Shown here: one piece after another, positions 40,715-52,732 of the stretch | How positions within the stretch are numbered: the first letter of the stretch is position 1 | Layout of the letters: every line of letters starts with the position of its first letter | NCBI RefSeq assembly: GCF_900113665.1 | Contig: NZ_FOQD01000010.1 | Coordinates: 191,695 to 255,694, forward strand | Direction: 5' to 3' | Origin: Planctomicrobium piriforme | GTDB taxonomy: Bacteria; Planctomycetota; Planctomycetia; Planctomycetales; Planctomycetaceae | DNA: 64,000 bases | Notes under the pieces: model-generated | What the model saw: the letters and a program-made list of their open reading frames with translations, nothing else | Databases searched by the model: none | Told to the model about the DNA's origin: nothing | Made by a program: the position numbers and the translations under genes

Positions 40715-41043
40715 TGTCGCGTTGCTGCTGCCTGATTTTGATGATACTGCTGGGAATGGTCGCAGGCTTCTCGGGCTGCAATCGCGCTGCCCAGGTGTTG
40801 GGGGATGAAGCCGTCTTCAACGAACTGGATGCCCTGTACACGGCAGTGACGGCCAGACGCATGGATCTGGTCAACGCCTGTGAAACCCGCCTGAAAGGCC
40901 TGAAGGAGTCCGGGAAACTCTCTGACGCCGGATTTACGCAACTGGAAGGGATTCTGAAGTACGCCCACGACTCGGAATGGCAACAGGCCGCCGAACGCCT
41001 GCATTATTTCATTCGTTCCCAGCGGAAGCCGTCCCCTGCCTGA
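40714..41043 (+). CDS. small lipoprotein, unknown function
   Basis: A 109-residue product with a hydrophobic leader and a lipobox-like FSGC near residue 21, followed by a helical soluble part with DEAVFNELDALYTAVTARR. Three Cys stand at residues 4-6. Its ATG shares one base with the stop of the pseudopilin gene (TGATG), indicating translational coupling. A short helical lipoprotein after a DUF1559 gene is a frequent planctomycete pair; the role is unknown. Confidence 0.75.
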
Positions 41044-41188
41044 CGTCAGGAATCTCGCGCCGACGTTCCAGATTTCTCCTATCGCACCCCTTCCCGTCTG
41101 TTACGAATCCGCGCCGTTCCATAAAATCCGGCGATGAGAGCAGGGTGACCGCTCTCGACAGGGATTCACAGGCAGGAGCCAAACGTCG

Positions 41189-42886
<1,698 letters not shown>

Positions 42887-42923
42887 GGAGACCGATTCGC
42901 GTTTCACGAGCGAGGGGGCGAGC

Positions 42924-44231
42924 GTGGGCTGCAGACAACTGGGAATCATTGTCGTCTTGATTGGCCTGACGGGGTGCGAACGAGCCCCGGCCAAGGTCGA
43001 GCCGGTGCAGTCGTCCGAAAAGCTCGGCCCGCAACCGGTGGTGCCGATCACTACGTCCGAGACCGACTGGCCTGTGTGGCGGGGCAGCGATCAAAAGGGA
43101 ACTGCCGCCGATCAGCCGATCCCCGTGAAATGGTCGGAAACCGAAAACCTGATCTGGCAGGCGGAAGTCCCCGGTCGAGGGCACTCGTCTCCCATCCGCT
43201 GCGGCCCTGCCGTGTACCTGGCGACTGCCGACGAGGGACAGCAGACCCAGTCCGTTGTCGCCTACGATTTCGCCACAGGCAAGCAATTGTGGGAAACCGT
43301 GTTGCATCGGGGGCACTTCACCGGCATTCATCCCAAAAACTCGCATGCCTCGGCCACCGTCTGCTGCGACGGCACCAATGTCTACGCCGCGTTCATCAAT
43401 GGGGACAAACTCTGGGCCACCGCGCTCGATCCGTCTGGCAAACAGTTGTGGCAGACCGAAGTCGGTCCTTTCAATTCGGAACACGGTTACGGGGCTTCGC
43501 CGACGCTGTATGGCTCGGTGCTGATCCTCAGCGGCGACAGCATCGGGACTGGCTACCTGGCCGCCGTCAATCGTGGCACAGGCGACGTCGTCTGGCGAAC
43601 ACCGCGTCAGGTCGAATCGACCAACGGCAGCTACGCCAGCCCGATTGTCACAGAACTGGCCGGACGGACGCAGGTGCTGCTCGCCGGATTCAATCACGTC
43701 ACCGGTTATGACCCTGAAACCGGCAAGCAGCTGTGGCAGGTGAGCGGCCCTTCGCGCGTACTGGGGAATACCCTGGCCGCGAGCGATCCCTACGTCATCG
43801 CCAGCGGGGGCTATCCGGAACAGAATATTCTGGGGATCAAGATCGATAACCCCGATCAGGTGAGCGATGCGAACATCGTCTGGAAGAAATCCAAGAATGT
43901 TGCGTATGTCCCTTCGCCGGTGGTCGTGGACGACCGCGTGCTGATCCTGGCCGATGACGGCCCGCTCGCCTGTTATGAAATCGCGTCCGGCGATTTGAAA
44001 TGGCAGCGTCGGCTCCCCGGCAGTTTTACCGCATCGCTCACCCGCGTCGGCAAGCTGTTTCTGGTGCCCAACGAACAAGGGGAAATGATCGTCTTTGAAG
44101 TCGATCCTGAGTTTAAGATCCTCAGCAAAAACAAACTCTCGGACGCCGGCGGCATGGCGACCCCGGCCGTCTGCGAAGGACGAATTCTCATTCGGAGCGA
44201 CCACCGGTTGTTCTGCATCGGCGAGAAATAG
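42924..44231 (+). CDS. BamB/PQQ-like beta-propeller lipoprotein
   Basis: A 435-residue exported lipoprotein with lipobox LTGC near residue 18, then a PQQ-enzyme-like propeller beginning WPVWRGSDQKGTAADQPIPV. Repeated blade signatures GKQLWET, GKQLWQT, GKQLWQV and LKWQR are visible. Planctomycetes carry many such proteins, and most have no cofactor site. The start is GTG, behind GAGGGGG; upstream codons belong to the end of glnS in another frame. A scaffold or binding role is likely, the target unknown. Confidence 0.85.
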   Translation: MGCRQLGIIVVLIGLTGCERAPAKVEPVQSSEKLGPQPVVPITTSETDWPVWRGSDQKGTAADQPIPVKWSETENLIWQAEVPGRGHSSPIRCGPAVYLATADEGQQTQSVVAYDFATGKQLWETVLHRGHFTGIHPKNSHASATVCCDGTNVYAAFINGDKLWATALDPSGKQLWQTEVGPFNSEHGYGASPTLYGSVLILSGDSIGTGYLAAVNRGTGDVVWRTPRQVESTNGSYASPIVTELAGRTQVLLAGFNHVTGYDPETGKQLWQVSGPSRVLGNTLAASDPYVIASGGYPEQNILGIKIDNPDQVSDANIVWKKSKNVAYVPSPVVVDDRVLILADDGPLACYEIASGDLKWQRRLPGSFTASLTRVGKLFLVPNEQGEMIVFEVDPEFKILSKNKLSDAGGMATPAVCEGRILIRSDHRLFCIGEK

Positions 44232-44698
44232 CGTCCACTGCCGCAGCGCAGTTAGGGCCACGACTGCATTGAGAGGTGCACTGGCAGAGCCAGTGGCACA
44301 CCCGTGTAAGAGAGCGTTCTCAGCTTTCAGACCGTTGGGAGAGCGCCCCGGCAAAAGTGCTGGCGGGTGATACGGCAGTCTGGCGGGCGGCCGGTCCGTG
44401 GCTTCGAGATCGCCATCGGGGCGTCCCCCACGCGGATCGCTGTTTTCTGGTCGCCGATCGAGCAAACGCCATTTCTGTTGCGCAAGTTCACTCCCAAACT
44501 CATGAAAAGGCGCGGGCGAGAGGTCCACTGTGCCACCGTCGGCACTCCGTTTGCGTTTGTCATTCTAACGTAAGGAAGAATTCAACCCAGGAAATTTCGG
44601 AGCGACAACCGGCGGGCGGTCGTGAACGGGGTTTCGCATTCAACACTGCCAAACGTGTCGAACAACGCTGTTCGCGCCCGAGTTGGCCGGAGGATGTT
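44232..44698. other. 467-bp gap after the propeller lipoprotein
   Basis: Apart from one REP-like hairpin I see no gene with family support. Frames across it join random sequence to the start of the small gene at 44699. Confidence 0.4.
44279..44295. repeat. solitary REP-like hairpin
   Basis: CACTGGC-AGA-GCCAGTG forms a 7-bp stem with a 3-nt loop and is preceded by GTG and followed by GCAC. The shape (NCAC..GTGGC) recalls the RAYT-associated palindromes at 36934 and others, but the stem sequence differs. Confidence 0.45.
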
Positions 44699-44974
44699 AT
44701 GAACGACAATTGGGGACTCTGCAGGGCCTGCCGCTGGTGGCAAATCGAACCAGATACCACAACTAATGAAAAGACTGTCGGAGTTTGTGCGGAAGAGCAG
44801 CTTGCCCACTTCCAGCTCAGCGTGATGGGTCATTGCGGCTGCAACCTGTTCGTGGAGGGCCGGCCTGCGCGGATCGAAGGTTCGAGCGAACAACCGCCCA
44901 TCGTGCAGACGGTACCATTGCGGCAACAACGCACAAAAGTCATCGCGCCGCGCCGCACATCCGCTCATCAATGA
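44699..44974 (+). CDS. small Cys-rich protein, possible zinc-binding
   Basis: A 91-residue soluble protein. Cysteines in LCRACRWW (C8, C11), VGVC (C30) and HCGCN (C46, C48) with conserved-looking WWQIEP and GRPARIEGSSEQPP. The CxxC plus later Cys suggests a zinc or Fe-S site. GGAGG lies 5 nt upstream. The last 7 bp overlap the end of the DUF1549 gene on the other strand. Similar short proteins occur in planctomycetes as I recall, but I cannot name the family. Confidence 0.6.
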   Translation: MNDNWGLCRACRWWQIEPDTTTNEKTVGVCAEEQLAHFQLSVMGHCGCNLFVEGRPARIEGSSEQPPIVQTVPLRQQRTKVIAPRRTSAHQ

Positions 44975-46584
44975 TTGAGCAGAAATTCGGCACTGTTAAG
45001 CAGCACCCAGAACAGGTCGGCGAACGCGTCGGGTGAGCTGCTGCGTGCCTGAACCGCTTTTAATAAATGCTCTTTCTCAATGACAGTGGGGAGCCGACTG
45101 AGGGTCGACAAATACAACGCGTCGATCTTCTCCCCGTCATTGAGAAATGGAGCATCAATCACAGCCGACAGGGTTCGGCTCTCTTCAACTCCCGTTGCAT
45201 TCTGGACAAAGCGTCCGTTCATCAACGTGAGCGCCTGCAGAATCGTCGAACTCCGATCCAGCGATCCCTCTGCCGTGTTTTCAAATGTCGCGAGGAACTC
45301 TTGTCGCACCGCGTCGTTATTGAAGTTCAAGGGCTGTTCGGGGTCAAACGGCTGCTGATAGCCGACCGCCTGCGCGAGACTATCGAAGATCTGTTCCGGC
45401 GAAAGCCCGCGAACGGCCCCTTTCGCGAAGAGCCTGGCATCGCGCTGTGACGGATGCGTCTGTCGGCTGGAAAGCTGATACGCCTGTGTCCCGGCGATGG
45501 CACGGGCGAGGAACCGGAAATCGTAATTGCTCTTTTGAAATGCGAGGGCCAACTCCTCCAGCAATTCGGGATGGCTCGGTGGATTCGAACGACTGAAATC
45601 GTCCATCGGTTCCACCAGCCCGAGTCCGAAGAAATTTGCCCACAGCCGATTGACTGCCGCCTTGGCGAAATAGGGATTGTTCGGCGAGAGGATCCATCTG
45701 GCAAGCTGGCTGCGAATGTCCTCTTCCGAATTCGAACCTGCCGGTTGGCCATCGAGAAACGTTGCCGAGACGGTGCGCTCTGTCTCCGGGATACGAATTG
45801 TTCCAGGCACGCCTTCTTTCTTCGGCAAGCTATCCGTGCCATCGGGAGCAGCAGGGACTTCCGCAAAGAACGCTGCGAGCTGCCAGAACTGATCCCGCTT
45901 CCAGACGTCGAAGGGATGATCGTGGCACTCTGCACAGTCGATTCGCACGCCGAGAAACAGCCGTGCACTGGCAGCGGCCAGCGCCTCGGGCTTGCCTTCC
46001 TTGGCGACATAAAACGCCGCAGGAGTCGGTCGATCCGGCTGGGCGAACGGACTGACGTCTCCCTGATCGAGCGGCAACGTCAGCACTTCGTCGACGATCT
46101 CGGCGTAGTTGCGATTCTCTGCAATCCGCGAACGCAGCCAGGCTTCAAAGCCGGGCAAGGCTGCCCGCGCGGCCATCTCATTCTGGGCTTCCGGAATCAT
46201 GGCTGCCCGCCACAGGTGCGTGGCATGAATGACATAGCCTGGGCTGGCGAGCAGTTTTTCGACCAACCTCTCGCGCTTGTCGGGCGCGGGGTCGCTCAAA
46301 AAGTCGCGTACAGTGGATGCCGCAGGAATTTTGCCGCACAGATCCAAAGATGCTCTGCGCAGGAACTCAGCGTCATCGGCCAGCGGCGCAGGCGTGACAT
46401 CGTGCGTCGCCCATTCAGCGGCAATCAGTTCGTCAATCCGCCGCGACAGCTTTTGCTCCGGCGAGAGTTCGTCTGCAGCGAAAACGCTGACCGCCACGCA
46501 GAAAATAGCAACGACCAGCCCCGCCGCTTGCCACGGCAGAATCAACATCGACAAAATCTGGCGGAGCACCCTCTTCATACTCAT
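44968..46584 (-). CDS. DUF1549/DUF1553 protein with cytochrome-like CAECHDHP motif
   Basis: A 538-residue exported protein with a signal peptide (to about residue 37, VSVFAADE), then DUF1549 (RRIDELIAAEWATH and LRRASLDLCGKIP), the motif CAECHDHPFD near residue 210, and DUF1553 (NPYFAKAAVNRLWANFFGLG). These paired domains are almost only found in planctomycetes and relatives. CxxCH could bind heme c, but no attachment is proven in the family. Many members end with more repeats, so this one is compact. It is 59 bp downstream of uvrB on the same strand. Confidence 0.9.
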   Translation of the reverse strand: MSMKRVLRQILSMLILPWQAAGLVVAIFCVAVSVFAADELSPEQKLSRRIDELIAAEWATHDVTPAPLADDAEFLRRASLDLCGKIPAASTVRDFLSDPAPDKRERLVEKLLASPGYVIHATHLWRAAMIPEAQNEMAARAALPGFEAWLRSRIAENRNYAEIVDEVLTLPLDQGDVSPFAQPDRPTPAAFYVAKEGKPEALAAASARLFLGVRIDCAECHDHPFDVWKRDQFWQLAAFFAEVPAAPDGTDSLPKKEGVPGTIRIPETERTVSATFLDGQPAGSNSEEDIRSQLARWILSPNNPYFAKAAVNRLWANFFGLGLVEPMDDFSRSNPPSHPELLEELALAFQKSNYDFRFLARAIAGTQAYQLSSRQTHPSQRDARLFAKGAVRGLSPEQIFDSLAQAVGYQQPFDPEQPLNFNNDAVRQEFLATFENTAEGSLDRSSTILQALTLMNGRFVQNATGVEESRTLSAVIDAPFLNDGEKIDALYLSTLSRLPTVIEKEHLLKAVQARSSSPDAFADLFWVLLNSAEFLLNH

Positions 46585-46643
46585 CAGAATACGTCGGCAA
46601 GAGTCGTGATCGCGAGCGCGAATCTTCGAAGTTGCACGATTTG

Positions 46644-48770
46644 TCAGCCTCGCTTCGGTCGTGGAACGCGGCCTCGCGATTTCCCGCCGTCGCCGCGACC
46701 TTTCCCTTTTCTTCCTCGTCCGCGTCCCCGTTCACCTCGAGCAGACATCGCGAAGCCGGGTTTGTTTTCGTCTCCCACCGGGATCTGCTCAGCGCCGTTC
46801 GACATTTGGCGATGAAGATCGTTGATGCGGTCGCGTAGGCTCGCGGCCCGTTCGAATTCCAGGTTCTCGGCGGCCGACAGCATTTCTTTCTCCAGTGCGG
46901 CGAGATACTCCTGCGTCACATATTGGGTTTCGCTGCCGATGCCGGTCGCTTCCCGTTCGATCTTTCTGGCCGAGATTTCGTCTTCGATGCCGCGGCGAAT
47001 TGCTTTCTTGATCGTCTCGGGCGTGATCCCGTGCTCGGTGTTGTACTTGATTTGAATCTCCCGGCGGCGATTTGTTTCGTCGATCGCCTTCTGCATGCTG
47101 AGCGTGACCGAATCCGCGTAAAGGTACACCTCGGCATTCACGTTTCTGGCGGAACGGCCGATCGTCTGAATCAGGCTCGTTTCGCTGCGCAGGAAGCCTT
47201 CCTTGTCGGCATCGAGAATACAGACCAGCGACACCTCGGGCAGGTCGAGACCTTCCCGCAACAGGTTCACGCCGACGACTGCGTCGAACTTCCCTTCGCG
47301 GAGTTCGCGGAGGACTTCTACCCGTTCGATGGCATCGAGTTCGCTGTGCAGCCACTCGCAGCGGACCCCTTCTTCTTTCAGATAGCCGACCAGATCTTCC
47401 GACAGCCGCTTTGTCAGTGCCGTGACGAGCGTTCGTTCCCCACGCTCGGCCCGGGCGCGAATCTGCTCGATCAAGTGCGGCACCTGACCACGAGCCGGAC
47501 GGATGTGAACCACCGGGTCGACCAGTCCGGTCGGACGAATGATCTGCTCGACAATCTCTCCTTCGGCCTGTTCGAGTTCCCAGTCGGCGGGAGTCGCGGA
47601 GACGTAAATCGCCTGATCGCGGCGTTTGTCCCATTCGTCGAATTTGAGCGGCCTGTTGTCGAGCGCCATCGGCAGACGAAACCCGTGATCGACCAGTGTC
47701 CGTTTACGGGCCTGGTCTCCGTTGTACATGGCCCGCACCTGCGGCACCGTCTGGTGCGATTCATCGACGACGAGCAGAAAATCGTCCGGAAAGAAGTCAT
47801 ACAGCGTCGCAGGCGGCTCGCCCGGCTTCCGCTTCGCCAGTGCCCGGGAATAGTTCTCGATGCCGGGGCAGAAGCCGGCTTCCTTGAGGAGTTCCATATC
47901 GTGCCGCGTGCGTGCCGCCAGTCGCTGGGCCTCGAGCAGTTTGCCTTCCTTCTGAAACAGCGCGAGTTGCTGGTTCAGTTCTTCCTGAATCTCTCCCATC
48001 GCTTCATCGATGCGGCTTTGCGGCAGCACGAAGTGCTTGGCGGGATAGATGTAGATGTCTTGCAGATGTTTGCTGCCGGACCCAGTGAGCGGATCGATGA
48101 TCGACAGCTTCTCGACTTCGTCGCCCCAGAGTTCGATGCGGTAGGCGAACTCTTCGTACGCCGGCCAGACTTCGATAACGTCGCCCCGCACGCGGAATTT
48201 GCTGCGTTGAAAATCGAAATCGTTGCGGTCGTACTGAATGTCGACCAGTTTCATCAACAGGTCGTCGCGATCGACGATCTGCCCGACTCGCAGGGGGACC
48301 ATCATCGCTAAGTAATCTTTCGGCGAACCGAGGCCGTAAATGCACGACACGCTGGCGACGACGATCACATCCGGTCGCGAGACGAGCGCACTGGTCGCCA
48401 GCAGCCGTAGTCGGTCGATTTCCTCGTTGATGCTGGCATCTTTTTCGATGTAGATGTCACGCTGCGGGATGTACGCTTCCGGCTGGTAGTAGTCGTAGTA
48501 GCTGACGAAGTAGGTGACCGCGTTGTTCGGGAAGAACTCCTTGAATTCGCCGTACAACTGTGCCGCGAGCGTCTTGTTGTGGGCGAGAACGAGAGTCGGC
48601 CGCTGCACCTGTTGAATGACGTTGGCGATAGTGAACGTCTTGCCGGTTCCGGTCGCTCCCAGCAGCACCTGCGAGCGCTTTTTCTCGTTCAGCCCGCGAA
48701 CAAGCGATTCAATCGCCTTCGGTTGATCCCCGGCCGGGGCGAATTCGGAAACCAGTTCAAAGCCAGGCAT
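46644..48770 (-). CDS. uvrB: excinuclease ABC subunit B
   Basis: A 708-residue nucleotide-excision-repair protein that with UvrA finds lesions and loads UvrC. Walker A GATGTGKT near residue 41, the beta-hairpin region [18 protein letters not shown], the helicase motif [18 protein letters not shown], and the C-terminal UVR domain ([17 protein letters not shown]) are all present. After the UVR domain comes a 34-residue Arg/Gly/Lys-rich tail ([17 protein letters not shown]) absent from E. coli UvrB. The ATG at 48770 has GGAG 6 nt ahead and matches the family start, so the longer frame is not used. Confidence 0.97.
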   Translation of the reverse strand: MPGFELVSEFAPAGDQPKAIESLVRGLNEKKRSQVLLGATGTGKTFTIANVIQQVQRPTLVLAHNKTLAAQLYGEFKEFFPNNAVTYFVSYYDYYQPEAYIPQRDIYIEKDASINEEIDRLRLLATSALVSRPDVIVVASVSCIYGLGSPKDYLAMMVPLRVGQIVDRDDLLMKLVDIQYDRNDFDFQRSKFRVRGDVIEVWPAYEEFAYRIELWGDEVEKLSIIDPLTGSGSKHLQDIYIYPAKHFVLPQSRIDEAMGEIQEELNQQLALFQKEGKLLEAQRLAARTRHDMELLKEAGFCPGIENYSRALAKRKPGEPPATLYDFFPDDFLLVVDESHQTVPQVRAMYNGDQARKRTLVDHGFRLPMALDNRPLKFDEWDKRRDQAIYVSATPADWELEQAEGEIVEQIIRPTGLVDPVVHIRPARGQVPHLIEQIRARAERGERTLVTALTKRLSEDLVGYLKEEGVRCEWLHSELDAIERVEVLRELREGKFDAVVGVNLLREGLDLPEVSLVCILDADKEGFLRSETSLIQTIGRSARNVNAEVYLYADSVTLSMQKAIDETNRRREIQIKYNTEHGITPETIKKAIRRGIEDEISARKIEREATGIGSETQYVTQEYLAALEKEMLSAAENLEFERAASLRDRINDLHRQMSNGAEQIPVGDENKPGFAMSARGERGRGRGRKGKGRGDGGKSRGRVPRPKRG

Positions 48771-49010
48771 GCAGTACTCCGTCGTGCGCCAGATCATTGG
48801 GACCATTTGCCGTCGCTGAGTTCGAGCAACAGCAGCAGGTGAACCCCCGAACAGTGATTCTAGCAGCTTCAGCCAGCCGGGCTATTGGGCAGAACGAACA
48901 AATGCGGACTCGCGGGCCAGAGGCTTCGCCGGGTAAATTGCGAATCGAGCTCGTCACTTCAAAATCAGGAGAGATGAACTCCCGTTTGGCATGACTCGGG
49001 GCGGGGTAAC

Positions 49011-49247
49011 ATGCATTTCCAAATTATCAGCGACATCACTCAAATCGAGACGATTGCAGTGAACCGTGGGATTCGGGAACTCCGCCGTCTTCGCAAAATC
49101 TATGGAAAAGGGCGCTGGCGGAAACTCAAGGGAAGTGCGAAAATCGAATTGGAAAACGGAGAGATGAGGACGGCCGAAATTCACTGGTATGAAGCGACCG
49201 GAATTGGTCGGAAAGAATTCAAGATCAAACGGTTTCTCGACACCTGA
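49011..49247 (+). CDS. small basic protein, family not named
   Basis: A 78-residue basic protein: ELRRLRKIYGKGRWRKLKG then ELENGEMRTAEIHWYEATG and KEFKIKRFLD. Comparable sequences occur scattered in cyanobacteria and planctomycetes as I recall; no function is known. GGGGCGGGG lies just before the ATG. It is first of three small genes in a row and could be partner to the HicB-like protein, but no HicA features are visible. Confidence 0.6.
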   Translation: MHFQIISDITQIETIAVNRGIRELRRLRKIYGKGRWRKLKGSAKIELENGEMRTAEIHWYEATGIGRKEFKIKRFLDT

Positions 49248-49264
49248 TTCAGCGCATCAGCGAG

Positions 49265-49516
49265 ATGCCAATAACACCGATTCACATGATCGATACGACC
49301 ACCACACAATTCGCCGTCTGCGTGAACAACAGCAGCTTCCCTGCATCGCTGGAAACTCGCAAGATTTACCAATTACTCACGGATGTCGATGCGGAGCAGC
49401 AGCATCTGTTGCGGGTGATCGACGAATCGGGAGAAGACTACCTCTACCCTGCTGAGTGCTTCGTCCTGATTGACCTTCCTCATAAGTTGAAGTCTGCATT
49501 GCTGAAAGCGGCGTAA
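49265..49516 (+). CDS. small protein of unknown function
   Basis: An 83-residue protein with SFPASLETRKIYQLL and RVIDESGEDYLYPAECF. It looks like a widely scattered small-protein family often next to the preceding gene type; I know no function. The start may be ATG at 49265 or 49286. It follows the previous gene by 17 bp. Confidence 0.6.
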   Translation: MPITPIHMIDTTTTQFAVCVNNSSFPASLETRKIYQLLTDVDAEQQHLLRVIDESGEDYLYPAECFVLIDLPHKLKSALLKAA

Positions 49517-49537
49517 CCGCGATCGAGGACGTGCAGG

Positions 49538-49768
49538 ATGAGTGAGAGTGCCCGGTACATCAAGATCGTGGAATGGTCTGAAGAAGATCAGTGTTTCGTC
49601 GGGCAGTGTCCGGGTTTGATCGGCCCCTGCTGCCACGGAGATGACGAGACTTTAGTCTATGCCGAGCTGTGTCAGATTGTGGAAGAATGGATTGAGACGC
49701 TGAAGCAGGAGGGGCGACCGCTGCCGCCTCCCACTGCCGGCCAGAATGTTGTGCAGAAAATGTCCTGA
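49538..49768 (+). CDS. HicB-like antitoxin-fold protein
   Basis: A 76-residue protein with the HicB core: IKIVEWSEEDQCFVGQCPGL, then EELCQIVEEWIETLKQEG-type helix and GRPLPPP. No C-terminal DNA-binding domain follows, and no HicA toxin gene adjoins it on either side, so it may be solitary or work with the small basic protein at 49011. It lies 6 bp from the converging YkgJ-type gene. Confidence 0.65.
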   Translation: MSESARYIKIVEWSEEDQCFVGQCPGLIGPCCHGDDETLVYAELCQIVEEWIETLKQEGRPLPPPTAGQNVVQKMS

Positions 49769-49774
49769 CCTGTT

Positions 49775-51043
49775 CTACGCAAATCTTCCAATCAGCTTCT
49801 GCAAGTCCCCTGTCGCGACCAGGTTTTTGACGCGTCGTCGGGCACCCCACATCCCCAGAATCGGTGAATAGCCGTGCTGGTGGTCGACCAGCGTCAGGGC
49901 TTCTCGAAGGTCGGCATGAGTCCACGTTGTGCGCGAGTCGGAAGCCGCCAGCCACCTGGCCAGCCACAGCACGACCGGGAAGACGAGTGCCAGGCTCTGA
50001 AAGCCTTCGATGACTGGAATATGGTAATACCCGGCGCCGCAGAAGTGCAGCCCCTGAATTTTGACCCGGTAGTAACGCCGCAGCATCTCGGTCGATTCCG
50101 GCGGCAGTGGACCGAAATCGGCATCCAGCGCCGTGAACGGCAACGGTTTGAGTCCCGGTTGCAACGGCGGCAGCGTCTCTTTGCCGCTCGCGAGCTGCAT
50201 GGCATAACGCATCTGACGCCAACGGCCCCGCCAACTGAGGTCGATCGTGCCTTCCGTGTCTTTTCTGGCATACTGCCCGGCCAGTAAGCGGAATTGCGAC
50301 AGGCTGATCGAGCTTGGGGGCAATCGCTCGGCGGGGATTTCCGGCACTTCCGCGACACTCGCCTCGCGTAGCAAACCCAATAGCTCGTCGAGCCGCTCTC
50401 CGGTGATGATGTCGAACTTCGCCTGCCCGACAAGGTCGAGCCAGAACAGAATCCGCAACAACTGCAGGGCCACCGGCGTTGTCGAGTCGCAGAACGATTC
50501 GTCGAGTGCGGCAGTGACCCGTTGAGTGTCAGGCCAGTTGAGTCGAATCCGGTTCGTGAGTTTGGGAGGCTCCGCACCGCGGTAGTTGGCAGGCAGCACC
50601 TGTGCCGCCAATTCTTTGAGGTCTTTCTTCTGCTGAGCGACCGGCCGGCCGAGGTTGTCCGCCACCGATGGGCAACTGAAGCGCAGGCTGACCGTCAGCT
50701 CTTTACCGCTCGGATGAAACGCATACGGGTAGATCCGGCAGGCCAGCGGCTTGGCAGGCTCCCCGTATTTGGCGTGGATGCGGCACAGCCCCTGTTCATT
50801 GAGAAATACACACGCGCCATCCGGCTGGTGCGCCAGTTGCAAATGGGGCTTTCCCAGCCAGGACCTTTCTTCGCGAATCAACTCCTGGCCTGCCGGAATA
50901 CCGGACTCCGGAGTCCAGTTCTGCGCGAGGATGCGGTCCCGTTCCTCCTCGGTAATGGAGATGGCATGCTGCCGGCAGCATCCGCCGCAGTTGTGGCAGC
51001 TCCAGTTTTGCAGCAGGGGAAGTTGCAGTGAGACGGCAGGCAT
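49775..51043 (-). CDS. YkgJ-family Cys-cluster protein
   Basis: A 422-residue protein. Near the start is CHNCGGCC, followed by CVFLNEQGLC, ACRIYPY and FSC, the eight-Cys pattern of the YkgJ / FliB-like family, thought to bind an Fe-S cluster or zinc. The remainder (about 300 residues) is helical with no motif that I know. The frame is open upstream, but MPAVSLQLPLLQNW directly before the cluster is the likely start. FliB homologues methylate flagellin lysines; no flagellar gene is nearby, so this function is not implied. Confidence 0.8.
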   Translation of the reverse strand: MPAVSLQLPLLQNWSCHNCGGCCRQHAISITEEERDRILAQNWTPESGIPAGQELIREERSWLGKPHLQLAHQPDGACVFLNEQGLCRIHAKYGEPAKPLACRIYPYAFHPSGKELTVSLRFSCPSVADNLGRPVAQQKKDLKELAAQVLPANYRGAEPPKLTNRIRLNWPDTQRVTAALDESFCDSTTPVALQLLRILFWLDLVGQAKFDIITGERLDELLGLLREASVAEVPEIPAERLPPSSISLSQFRLLAGQYARKDTEGTIDLSWRGRWRQMRYAMQLASGKETLPPLQPGLKPLPFTALDADFGPLPPESTEMLRRYYRVKIQGLHFCGAGYYHIPVIEGFQSLALVFPVVLWLARWLAASDSRTTWTHADLREALTLVDHQHGYSPILGMWGARRRVKNLVATGDLQKLIGRFA

Positions 51044-51316
51044 TCCGAAATCATGGTTGGCGGAAGGAGTTTCGTCTATTGTTCGCGTTCGAAGATTTTC
51101 CACGAACCCGATTTCTTCCCGGAATGTCCCGTTACCTGGAAGAACGATCCGCTTAAAATAGCGGCAGCCGCGTGGAGTTGCGGCAGAAATGGTCCGTTGG
51201 AGCATTTTCACTTTTCGTAGACATCGTTCCGCAGGCGATCAGAGCGGTTTTCATCAAGTCGGAATCGTTCATTCGCCTGCACACGGTCGAGCAAACTGCT
51301 CGAGGAGGATTTTGGA

Positions 51317-52678
51317 TTGGGTGAACCACAACGCGACTCGCTGAAGGTCAGTGCCCGGAAATGTATTCTGGTGGCCGTGCGAGAGCCCGACGTCGCCAAG
51401 CAAAAAGAACAGGTGTTCGACGAGATCAAGGGACTGGTGAAAACTGCCAGTTCCGAAGTCGTCGGCACTCTGATGCAGGCCCGCGACCGGCCCGACCCGG
51501 CGTCGTACCTGGGAAAAGGGAAACTGCTCGAACTGAAAGATCTGATCAGCGCGACCGGCGCCGACCTGATCGTGTTCGACAATCACCTGTCTCCCTCCCA
51601 GGGAAAGCACATCGAGGAAGTCACCAAAACCCAGGTCGTGGATCGCAGCGAGGTGATTCTCGACATTTTCGCGACGCACGCCCGATCGTATGAATCGCAG
51701 CTTCAGGTCGAACTGGCGCAGTTGCTTTATCTGCGCCCCCGCCTGACCCGCATGTGGACCCACCTGGAACGTATCGAGGGGGGGATCGGCAGCGGTCGCG
51801 GACCTGGTGAAAAGCAGTTGGAAACAGACCGCCGTCTCGTCGACAAGCGAATCGACGAACTCAAACGCAAACTGAAGACAGTCGAGCATCGCCGCGAACT
51901 GCAGGTGGCAAGCCGTACCGATCACGTCTCCGTCTCTCTCGTGGGATACACGAACGCCGGAAAGAGTACGCTGATGAATGCCCTCACCGGGGCCGACATC
52001 TACGTCGCCGACCAGTTGTTCGCCACGCTCGATACCCGGACGCGAAAATGGAAGCTCCCCCGCTGGGGCGAAGTGCTGCTCAGCGATACCGTCGGTTTCA
52101 TTCGCGACCTGCCCCACCATCTGGTGGCGTCGTTCAAATCGACGTTGGCGGAAGCCCGGCATGCGGACCTGTTGCTGCACGTCGTGGATGCCAGCCATCC
52201 GCAGGCACAGCAGCAGATCGAGACCGTGAACAAGGTTCTCGAAGACGTCGGCGTCGACAGTTCCGACCCGATTCTGGTGCTCAACAAGATCGATGCGGCT
52301 CCCGACCGGGCCGTCATTGACGTGCTCCGGGCCAAATACCCGGGCTCAATCACTGTCAGCGCGATCGAGAGAACCCATCTCGACCAGCTTTCTCAGGCGG
52401 TTTCTGAACGGCTGAGCAGCGGCTTCATGGAACTGCTGGTCACGACGAACGTGGCCGACGGCAAGACGCATTCGTTTCTCATCGAGCATGCCGAAGTGGT
52501 GAAGTCTGAGTACCAGGAGAATCAGGTGACTTACGAGATCCGGATTCCGAAGCGCTTCGCCCATCAATTGGAAAAGGCCGGCGCCACGCTCCGCACGCTG
52601 GACGACCAGCCGTTCACTTTCGTGCCGAACGACGAATACGTCCTGACCGTCCCACCCGTCGATCCCGAAGCCAATTGA
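51317..52678 (+). CDS. hflX: ribosome-associated GTPase HflX
   Basis: A 453-residue GTPase that splits stalled ribosomes. The N-terminal HflX domain holds [14 protein letters not shown] and [20 protein letters not shown]; the Gly-rich linker [15 protein letters not shown] follows; the G domain begins with P-loop GYTNAGKST near residue 211, with [11 protein letters not shown] and NKID. The start is TTG: AGGAGG at 51303-51308 is 8 nt upstream and no ATG or GTG in frame is near. Length fits (E. coli 426). Confidence 0.95.
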   Translation: MGEPQRDSLKVSARKCILVAVREPDVAKQKEQVFDEIKGLVKTASSEVVGTLMQARDRPDPASYLGKGKLLELKDLISATGADLIVFDNHLSPSQGKHIEEVTKTQVVDRSEVILDIFATHARSYESQLQVELAQLLYLRPRLTRMWTHLERIEGGIGSGRGPGEKQLETDRRLVDKRIDELKRKLKTVEHRRELQVASRTDHVSVSLVGYTNAGKSTLMNALTGADIYVADQLFATLDTRTRKWKLPRWGEVLLSDTVGFIRDLPHHLVASFKSTLAEARHADLLLHVVDASHPQAQQQIETVNKVLEDVGVDSSDPILVLNKIDAAPDRAVIDVLRAKYPGSITVSAIERTHLDQLSQAVSERLSSGFMELLVTTNVADGKTHSFLIEHAEVVKSEYQENQVTYEIRIPKRFAHQLEKAGATLRTLDDQPFTFVPNDEYVLTVPPVDPEAN

Positions 52679-52732
52679 TTTCGGAACGGATCACTTCCTC
52701 GCTCCGCTTTCGTTGTCTACCCTCCCCGCATT

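Noticed and set aside
45454..48311. Plus-strand frames of about 453 and 462 residues opposite the DUF1549 and uvrB genes
   Set aside because: Antisense shadows of well-identified genes.
49538..49768. A complete HicAB toxin-antitoxin pair
   Set aside because: No HicA-type double-stranded-RNA-binding toxin of about 60 residues lies on either side.
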